DNA from: Promicromonosporaceae bacterium | Lineage (GTDB): Bacteria > Actinomycetota > Actinomycetes > Actinomycetales > Cellulomonadaceae | Direction: 5' to 3' | Length of the DNA stretch: 10,601 bases | Assembly: GCA_009782865.1 (NCBI GenBank) | Contig: WRIF01000029.1 | Coordinates: forward strand, 1 to 10,601 | Shown: one piece after another, positions 6,771 to 10,601 of the stretch | Numbering within the stretch: position 1 is the stretch's first letter | Layout of the letters: the number at the start of each line of letters is the position of its first letter | Program-made: the position numbers and the translations under genes | Notes under the pieces: model-generated | Databases searched by the model: none | The model's input: only the letters and a program-made list of their open reading frames with translations | Told to the model about the DNA's origin: nothing

Positions 6771-6796
6771 CCGAGGTGATGCAAGCATGACCTCGG
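6771..6796. repeat. 26-base near-palindrome downstream of tRNA-His
   Basis: CCGAGGTGATGC (6771-6782) and GCATGACCTCGG (6785-6796) are reverse complements except for one G/G mismatch, separated by AA. On the transcribed minus strand the hairpin begins about 14 bases after the tRNA-His 3' end and precedes the terminator by about 46 bases. It could be a processing signal, part of a 3' trailer RNA, or a protein-binding palindrome. Confidence 0.7.
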
Positions 6797-6810
6797 GCTC
6801 ACTTCGCCGG

Positions 6811-6884
6811 GGTGAGTAACGGGACTTGAACCCGCGACCCCCTGGACCACAACCAGGTGCTCTACCAGCTGAGCTATACCCACC
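6811..6884 (-). tRNA. tRNA-His (anticodon GTG)
   Basis: A full cloverleaf is read on the minus strand. The acceptor GTGGGTA pairs with TACTCAC, and the extra 5' G(-1) opposite C73 is the histidine identity element. The D-arm contains AGCTCAGCTGGTAGAGC. The anticodon stem CCTGG/CCAGG holds loop TTGTGGT, giving anticodon GTG. The T-arm contains GGTTCAAGTCC. The genome continues with CCG rather than CCA, so CCA must be added after transcription. It lies directly downstream of orn on the same strand. Confidence 0.96.
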
Positions 6885-7650
6885 ATGATTCGCGCTCGCG
6901 CACGAACCGGAGACCCAGCATACCCGACCCCGCCGGGGCGGCCAAACGCCGGGCTTCCGCGTCGAGATGCTGCCGATGGGTCGCGTCGCCTCGTCCTAGG
7001 GGAGGGGGCCGTCTGGCTCCGCGGGGGGAGGCTGGCGCCGGGGCGATCCGCGCGGCGATCTCCCTGGCCGTGACGGTATCGGGGCCAGGGGAGGACACCA
7101 TGATGGCCTCGCGGTAGTAGCGCAGCTCATTGATGGAGTCGATGATGTCGCCCAGGGCGCGATGGTTGCCGGTCTTGTCCGGTGCGGAGAAGAACACGCG
7201 GGGGTACCAGCGGCGAGACAACTCCTTGAGCGTGGACACGTCGATCATCCGGTAGTGCAGGTGGTCGATCAACGCGGGCATGTCGCGTTCGAGGAATCCC
7301 TTGTCGGTGGCAATCGTGTTGCCGCCCAGCGGGGCCTTGCCCGCGCCCGGCACATAGCGCTTGATGTAGCGCAGCACCTTGGCCTGGGCGGCCTCGATGG
7401 TGGCGTCGTCGGGAAGGGCCTGTAGCTCGGCGAGCAGGCCGGAGGAGGTGTGCATGTCGCGCACGTAGTCGCCCATGTTCGCCAGGGCGGCGGCGGGCGG
7501 CTTGATTAGGACGTCGACGCCCTTGCCCAAGATGTTGAGTTCGGCGTCGGTTACCAGGCAGGCGATCTCGACCAGCGCGTCGCGGGACTTGTCCAGGCCC
7601 GTCATCTCGCAGTCGATCCAGACGATGTGTTCGGCGCGGGGCATACTCAC
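6874..7650 (-). CDS. orn: Oligoribonuclease, with probable 3' frameshift
   Basis: Orn is a 3'-5' exoribonuclease of the DEDDh family that degrades 2-5 base RNAs, including pGpG from cyclic-di-GMP breakdown, and is often essential. The catalytic set is complete: D13 and E15 (WIDCEMTG), D116 (NTIATDKGFL), H163 (NHRALGD) and D168. The recognisable domain ends near residue 200. The frame as given continues to 258 residues, ending at a TAG inside tRNA-His, whereas actinobacterial Orn is usually about 200-215 residues. Removing one C from the minus-strand run of six C (7028-7023) gives a tail ending PAEPDGPLP and a stop at 6998-6996, about 217 residues. I infer an indel, either a sequencing error or a real mutation. 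The GTG start at 7650 (or ATG at 7644) lacks a Shine-Dalgarno; TACCCT ends 6 bases before the GTG. Confidence 0.93.
   Translation of the reverse strand: MSMPRAEHIVWIDCEMTGLDKSRDALVEIACLVTDAELNILGKGVDVLIKPPAAALANMGDYVRDMHTSSGLLAELQALPDDATIEAAQAKVLRYIKRYVPGAGKAPLGGNTIATDKGFLERDMPALIDHLHYRMIDVSTLKELSRRWYPRVFFSAPDKTGNHRALGDIIDSINELRYYREAIMVSSPGPDTVTAREIAARIAPAPASPRGARRPPPLGRGDATHRQHLDAEARRLAAPAGSGMLGLRFVRERESWWV
6917..6945 (-). promoter_or_regulatory. Putative promoter of tRNA-His
   Basis: On the minus strand TTGGCC (6945-6940) and TATGCT (6922-6917) are separated by exactly 17 bases. Transcription would start near 6910, about 26 bases before the tRNA. This lies inside the 3' extension of the orn reading frame, which argues that the extension is not normally coding. 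Confidence 0.6.
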
Positions 7651-7656
7651 GGGTCA

Positions 7657-7662
7657 AGGGTA
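7657..7662 (-). promoter_or_regulatory. Putative leaderless promoter -10 of orn
   Basis: TACCCT on the minus strand fits TANNNT and lies 6 bases before the GTG start at 7650, with no Shine-Dalgarno. This suggests a leaderless orn transcript separate from the flavin operon upstream. Confidence 0.5.
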
Positions 7663-7666
7663 CGCC

Positions 7667-7686
7667 GCCGGGACGTCAATCCCGGC
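7667..7686. repeat. Small hairpin between flavin reductase gene and orn
   Basis: GCCGGG (7667-7672) and CCCGGC (7681-7686) form a 6-bp stem with an 8-base loop in the 56-bp gap. It may weakly terminate the flavin operon or act near the orn promoter; there is no T-run. Confidence 0.35.
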
Positions 7687-7706
7687 CTGGCGGAGAGGCA
7701 AGCGCC

Positions 7707-8345
7707 CTATGACGCCAGCCCGCCGCTGGCCTTCCTGAGCAGGGTCTCGAAGTCGGTGGGGGTCGCCAACTCGTCGTCGACCACGCGCCGCCGCTGCGCC
7801 GAGGCGGCCGCCGAGCCGGCCAGCCACCTGGCCAACTGGTCGGCGGCTTGGCCTATCCGCTGACGGAGGTAGACGTCGGCACCGAAGTCGTCGGTGGCGG
7901 CGAACACCCCCAGCGGCATCACGTTGGCCTGCAGGTAGGCGAACAGGGGGCGCAGCGCGTGCTCCAGTACCAAGGAATGCCGGGCCGTGCCGGCGGTGGC
8001 GGCGATCAGCACGGGCTTCTCGTCGATCCAGCCGACCTCCATGACGTCAAAGAACGTCTTGAACAGCCCCGAGTACGAGGCAGAGAACACCGGGGTCACC
8101 GCCACCAGCGCGTCCGCCTCGCGCACCACGGCGAGCGCCTCCTGGAGGCCCGGCCTGGCAAAGCCGGTTAGCAGGTTGTCGGTGAGGTCGTGGGCCAGGC
8201 CGCGCAGCTCGATCATCTGGATGCTGGCCTCTTCGCCCAGGTCACGGACGGCGGCGACGACGGCATCGGAGAGCATGTCGGCCAGGAGGCGCGTGCTGGA
8301 AGGGACGCTCAGGCCGCCGGAGACGACGGCAATCTGCTTGGCCAT
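7707..8345 (-). CDS. NADPH-dependent FMN reductase, LLM-partnered (CE1759-like)
   Basis: A 212-residue flavodoxin-like FMN reductase expected to supply reduced FMN to the monooxygenase encoded just upstream. The FMN phosphate loop is GGLSVPSSTRLLAD (10-23), and the second flavin-contact motif is TPVFSASYSGLFKTFFD (84-100). A central VLIAATAGTARHSLVLEHALRP (112-133) is typical of the subgroup paired with luciferase-like monooxygenases. The order monooxygenase then reductase matches the CE1758/CE1759 duo defined from Corynebacterium. I chose the ATG at 8345, two bases after the monooxygenase stop. A GTG at 8351 overlaps that stop (GTGA) and would add two residues. Either way the two genes are translationally coupled. 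The C-terminus after about 175 is Ala/Arg-rich and probably variable. Confidence 0.88.
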   Translation of the reverse strand: MAKQIAVVSGGLSVPSSTRLLADMLSDAVVAAVRDLGEEASIQMIELRGLAHDLTDNLLTGFARPGLQEALAVVREADALVAVTPVFSASYSGLFKTFFDVMEVGWIDEKPVLIAATAGTARHSLVLEHALRPLFAYLQANVMPLGVFAATDDFGADVYLRQRIGQAADQLARWLAGSAAASAQRRRVVDDELATPTDFETLLRKASGGLAS

Positions 8346-8347
8346 CG

Positions 8348-9526
8348 TCACCCCGCAGTCAGGGCGGCCTGTACCGCCGGGTCGCCCAGGTCACGGTCGG
8401 TGGTGCCGGTGGCGTCGTCGGCCGGGGCGTAGACCGTCGAGTCCTTGGCGCCGCCGGCGGCGGCCACCAGTGAGGCGTGGGTGGGTGCATCCGGCACGCC
8501 TGGCCCCCGCAGGCTGGCGAACTCCGCGCGCAGCGTGGGCAGAATCTCCCCGTACAGGTCCAACTGCTCCAGCACCGTCTTCAGGGGCAGTCCGGCGTGG
8601 TCAATCAGGAACAGCTGCCGCTGGTAATCACCGATGTACCTGCGGAAGGACAGGGTGCGGTCGATCACCTGCTGGGGCGAGCCGACGGTCAGAGGGGTGG
8701 ACTCCATGAACTCCTCCAGGGAGGGTCCGTGCCCGTAGACGGGAGCCTTGTCGAAGTAGGGGCGGAACTCGTTGATGGCGTCCTGGCTGTTCTTCCGCAT
8801 GAAGAACTGGCCGCCGAGTCCGACAATCGCCTGTTCCTGGGTGCCGTGCCCGTAGTGCTCGAACCGCTGCCGGTAGAAGCGCACCATCTGTTGGGCGTGC
8901 TGCGCCGGCCAGAAGATGTGGTTGTGGAAGTAGCCGTCGCCGTAGTAGGCGGCCTGCTCTGCGATTTCCGGGGAGCGGATTGAGCCGTGCCAGACGAACG
9001 GGGCCACGCCGTCCAGGGGGCGCGGGGTGGAGGTGTATCCCTGCAGGGGCGTGCGGAAGCGTCCCTGCCAGTCGACCACGTCCTCACTCCACAGGCGGCG
9101 CAGCAGCGCGTAGTTTTCCAGGGCGAGGTTGATGCCCTCGCGGATGTCCTTGCCGAACCAGGGGTAGACGGGGCCGGTGTTGCCGCGGCCCATCATCAGG
9201 TCCACCCGGCCATCGGTGAGGTGCTGGAGCTTGGCGTAGTCCTCGGCAATCAGGACGGGATCGGTGGTGGTGATCAGCGTGGTGGCCGTGGACAGGATGA
9301 TCCGCGAGGTCTGCGCGCCGATGTAGGCCAGCGTGGCGGTCGGGTTGGAGGCGATGAATGGCGGGTTGTGGTGCTCGCCGGTGGCGAACACGTCGAGGCC
9401 CACCTCCTCGGCCTTCTTCGCGATGGCGACGGTCGCCTTGATCCGTTCGTGCTCGGTCGGCGTGATGCCGGTGGTCGGATCGGTGGTGACGTCACCCACA
9501 GTGAAAATGCCGAACTGCATGCCCAT
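8348..9526 (-). CDS. LLM-class flavin-dependent monooxygenase (CE1758-like)
   Basis: A 392-residue luciferase-like TIM-barrel monooxygenase that would use FMNH2 and O2 to oxidise an unidentified organic substrate. Recognisable parts are the N-terminal strand FGIFTVGD (5-12), AKKAEEVGLDVFATGEHHN (36-54), ILSTATTLITTTDP (77-90) and HLTDGRVDLMMGRG (102-115), the usual flavin-site region. The C-terminal 55 residues are a polar tail beyond the barrel, a feature of the CE1758 group. The start is the ATG at 9526, 4-5 bases after a GAGGAGG; an ATG two codons later is also possible. The frame is open 10 codons further, but those lack family similarity. It is the first gene of a two-gene operon with its FMN reductase. 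I see no neighbouring pathway genes that identify the substrate. Confidence 0.9.
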   Translation of the reverse strand: MGMQFGIFTVGDVTTDPTTGITPTEHERIKATVAIAKKAEEVGLDVFATGEHHNPPFIASNPTATLAYIGAQTSRIILSTATTLITTTDPVLIAEDYAKLQHLTDGRVDLMMGRGNTGPVYPWFGKDIREGINLALENYALLRRLWSEDVVDWQGRFRTPLQGYTSTPRPLDGVAPFVWHGSIRSPEIAEQAAYYGDGYFHNHIFWPAQHAQQMVRFYRQRFEHYGHGTQEQAIVGLGGQFFMRKNSQDAINEFRPYFDKAPVYGHGPSLEEFMESTPLTVGSPQQVIDRTLSFRRYIGDYQRQLFLIDHAGLPLKTVLEQLDLYGEILPTLRAEFASLRGPGVPDAPTHASLVAAAGGAKDSTVYAPADDATGTTDRDLGDPAVQAALTAG

Positions 9527-9528
9527 TG

Positions 9529-9537
9529 CCCCTCCTC
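9529..9537 (-). promoter_or_regulatory. Shine-Dalgarno of the monooxygenase gene
   Basis: The minus strand reads GAGGAGGGG just before the ATGs at 9526 and 9520. It decides against the longer frame beginning at 9556. Confidence 0.75.
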
Positions 9538-9682
9538 GGGTATCGATTTCCTCCATTGTGGTGCAAGGGCGCGCGGGCGGCGACTCGAGGGCCGGCTGAA
9601 CCTGTCCGTGCCCTAGGGCGGCGGGGTGGTCGGCCGGCCGGTGGAGTTCGCCTGCACCGCGCAGCCGGTCGCACCAGCAACT

Positions 9683-9711
9683 AGACTTGCCTGCGGCTGC
9701 AGTTCTGTCAA
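9683..9711 (-). promoter_or_regulatory. Candidate promoter of the flavin monooxygenase operon
   Basis: On the minus strand a perfect -35 TTGACA (9711-9706) is followed after 17 bases by AAGTCT (9688-9683), which keeps the key A2 and T6 of the -10. Transcription would begin near 9676 and leave a leader of about 150 bases before the ATG. The plus strand carries TAGACT (9682-9687) in the same place, a possible -10 for tRNA-Arg. Confidence 0.4.
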
Positions 9712-9753
9712 GGGTTCGGCGGGGTTCTCCGGTGGACGGGCGGCTGCCGCCGC

Positions 9754-9826
9754 GCCTCCTTAGCTCAGAGGATAGAGCAACGGACTTCTAATCCGCAGGT
9801 CACAGGTTCGAATCCTGTAGGGGGCA
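9754..9826 (+). tRNA. tRNA-Arg (anticodon TCT)
   Basis: The acceptor GCCTCCT pairs with AGGGGGC, with one T/G wobble and discriminator A. The D-arm is TAGCTCAGAGGATAGAGCA. The anticodon loop CTTCTAA on stem CGGA/TCCG gives anticodon TCT, reading AGA. The T-arm is ACAGGTTCGAATCCTGT. CCC follows the discriminator, so CCA is not encoded. A 5-bp GC hairpin (9739-9751) sits directly before the 5' end. Confidence 0.96.
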
Positions 9827-9865
9827 CCCACTCTGACCTGCGGTTATGTCCAAGGCGATCGCCCG

Positions 9866-9889
9866 TTGACACACGCATTGACACACACC
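9866..9889 (+). repeat. Tandem direct repeat TTGACACAC, 12-bp period
   Basis: TTGACACAC occurs at 9866-9874 and 9878-9886, two copies of a 12-base unit differing at two positions, 40 bases after tRNA-Arg. Exact short repeats beside a tRNA 3' end resemble integrase arm sites or element scars, but there is no integrase in the window. Confidence 0.5.
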
Positions 9890-10057
9890 CCAGTGCGGGG
9901 CCCCGCGCGCCCCTGTTTGAGGCGGGCTGTGAGCACAAGAAACGCCCAGCCGCGACAGGTGAGGGCGGCGGGGCGGGAGCGGGTGGAGGTTAGCGTCGGA
10001 CGCGGGGTGAGCCGCGGCTCGTATACGGGCCGTGTCGGCGTGGGCGCCGCGCTGACG

Positions 10058-10071
10058 GGCGGTATTCCGCC
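10058..10071. promoter_or_regulatory. Hairpin/operator-like repeat abutting GTPase -10
   Basis: GGCGG (10058-10062) and CCGCC (10067-10071) are perfect inverted arms around TATT. They end on the first base of the -10-like CAAAAT of the GTPase gene. Confidence 0.3.
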
Positions 10072-10076
10072 AAAAT
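10071..10076 (+). promoter_or_regulatory. Putative leaderless promoter -10 of the GTPase gene
   Basis: CAAAAT matches four of six consensus -10 bases, including A2 and T6. It lies 6 bases before the ATG at 10083, which has no Shine-Dalgarno. Confidence 0.4.
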
Positions 10077-10082
10077 GTGCAC

Positions 10083-10601
10083 ATGGTGTCGGCCAGCGCG
10101 AGCGTGTCCGTGGACTCCACGGTCCTCGACGTCGTGACCGACCTGCGCCGTGAGGTCGCCAAGATCGGGTTTCCCCTGCCGATAGTGGGCGCCGAGGAGG
10201 CGGAGGCCTCCCGGCGACGCCTGGAACAGCAGCTCGACACCCACCTGCTGCCGCGCCTGCGGGAGGCGGCCAGCCCTGCCCTCGTCGTCGTCGCCGGTTC
10301 GACCGGCGCCGGCAAGTCGACCCTCGTCAACTCGCTGATCGGCTCCGACATCTCGCCCGCCGGGGTGCTGCGCCCCACCACTCGGCAGCCGGTGCTCGCC
10401 TGCAACCCCGCCGACGAACCGCTGCTCCCAGGCGGTCGAATCAAGCAGATCTCTCGCGTGGTGTTTGACGAGGCGGTGCCGCGCGGCCTGGCGCTGTGCG
10501 ACGCGCCCGACCTCGACTCCTTGGTTGCCGAAAACCGCAGCCTAGCCGAGGAACTGCTTGAGGCCGCTGACCTGTGGCTGTTTGTCACCACCCCGCGCCG
10601 C
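10083..10601 (+). CDS. Dynamin-like P-loop GTPase (3' partial)
   Basis: An open frame of 173 codons runs off the window end. It encodes the N-terminal part of an actinobacterial GTPase of the dynamin-like/EngA-like superfamily. A helical lead (about 10-62) is followed by P-loop AGSTGAGKST (71-80), the switch-I Thr region VLRPTTRQPVLAC (95-107) and the G3 element LCDAPDLDS (138-146), with DAPD where most GTPases have DxxG. The later DLWLFVTTPRR (163-173) also looks typical of this actinobacterial group, in which two such genes are often adjacent. The cellular role is unknown; membrane or cell-envelope functions are typical of dynamin relatives. The start is the ATG at 10083; an in-frame GTG at 10077 is possible. 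The leaderless-type CAAAAT supports the ATG. Confidence 0.85.
   Translation, partial: MVSASASVSVDSTVLDVVTDLRREVAKIGFPLPIVGAEEAEASRRRLEQQLDTHLLPRLREAASPALVVVAGSTGAGKSTLVNSLIGSDISPAGVLRPTTRQPVLACNPADEPLLPGGRIKQISRVVFDEAVPRGLALCDAPDLDSLVAENRSLAEELLEAADLWLFVTTPRR

Larger units (their letters stand above)
9827..10082. other. Intergenic region between tRNA-Arg and the GTPase gene
   Basis: No gene is supported here. It holds the TTGACACAC repeat, a perfect 12-base palindrome GCGGGGCCCCGC (9895-9906), CGTATACG (10020-10027) and the GTPase promoter elements. No obvious intrinsic terminator with a T-run follows tRNA-Arg. Confidence 0.5.

Noticed and set aside
6567..6788. Minus-strand 73-codon frame between tRNA-His and the six-Cys gene
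   Set aside because: It runs through the strong terminator and the near-palindrome, has no ribosome binding site and no recognisable product.
9866..9886. TTGACACAC copies as part of a CRISPR or a tandem promoter
   Set aside because: There are only two copies 12 bases apart with no spacers, and no -10-like hexamer lies at the proper distance downstream.
9800..10591. Minus-strand 263-codon frame whose N-terminus is antisense to the GTPase and C-terminus antisense to tRNA-Arg
   Set aside because: Its ending CPLQDSNL is the familiar artefact of reading a tRNA T-arm backwards, and the Ser/Arg-rich body mirrors the GTPase coding strand.

Overview
This window is from a high-GC Gram-positive bacterium, most likely an actinomycete (Actinomycetota). 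The evidence is GC-rich third codon positions throughout, a GTG/ATG start mix, an oligoribonuclease gene directly upstream of tRNA-His, a CE1758/CE1759-type luciferase-like monooxygenase and flavin reductase pair, and several genes with actinobacterial-style leaderless promoters. A Propionibacteriaceae-like host is possible, but the sequence alone does not settle genus or family. I see no insertion sequence, CRISPR array, integrase or toxin-antitoxin pair.

Layout. (1) Bases 1-3151, plus strand: two half-transporters of a heterodimeric ABC exporter. The first is cut off by the window edge; the second starts inside the first's stop codon (ATGA). The two nucleotide-binding sites are unequal: one is canonical, the other carries Asp for the catalytic Glu, Gln for the H-loop His, and a non-standard signature. 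(2) 3256-4954, plus strand: trmB (tRNA m7G46 methyltransferase) and an ATP-grasp ligase of unknown substrate, each with its own leaderless-type promoter. (3) 4951-5457, minus strand: a DUF805 membrane protein convergent with the ATP-grasp gene; the stops overlap inside a GC-rich hairpin. (4) 5639-6517, plus strand: a membrane-anchored, six-cysteine hypothetical protein divergent from the DUF805 gene. (5) 6687-7650: a bidirectional terminator, a long near-palindrome, tRNA-His and oligoribonuclease, the last two transcribed leftward. As given, the orn frame runs into the tRNA gene. A one-base difference in a run of six G would instead end it at a normal length with an acidic tail. (6) 7707-9526, minus strand: an overlapping or abutting two-gene operon for a flavin-dependent monooxygenase and its FMN reductase. 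(7) 9754-9826, plus strand: tRNA-Arg(TCT), followed by a 12-bp-period direct repeat. (8) 10083 to the end, plus strand: the N-terminal part of a dynamin-like P-loop GTPase, open at the window edge.

Most of this is ordinary core and accessory actinobacterial content. The points most worth a second look are the probable frameshift in orn, the 26-base near-palindrome just downstream of tRNA-His, and the division of genes into two start types: four with a -10-like hexamer 6-7 bases before the start codon and no Shine-Dalgarno, and others with strong Shine-Dalgarno sequences. The DcsG-like ATP-grasp protein and the secreted-domain six-Cys protein are the least understood genes.
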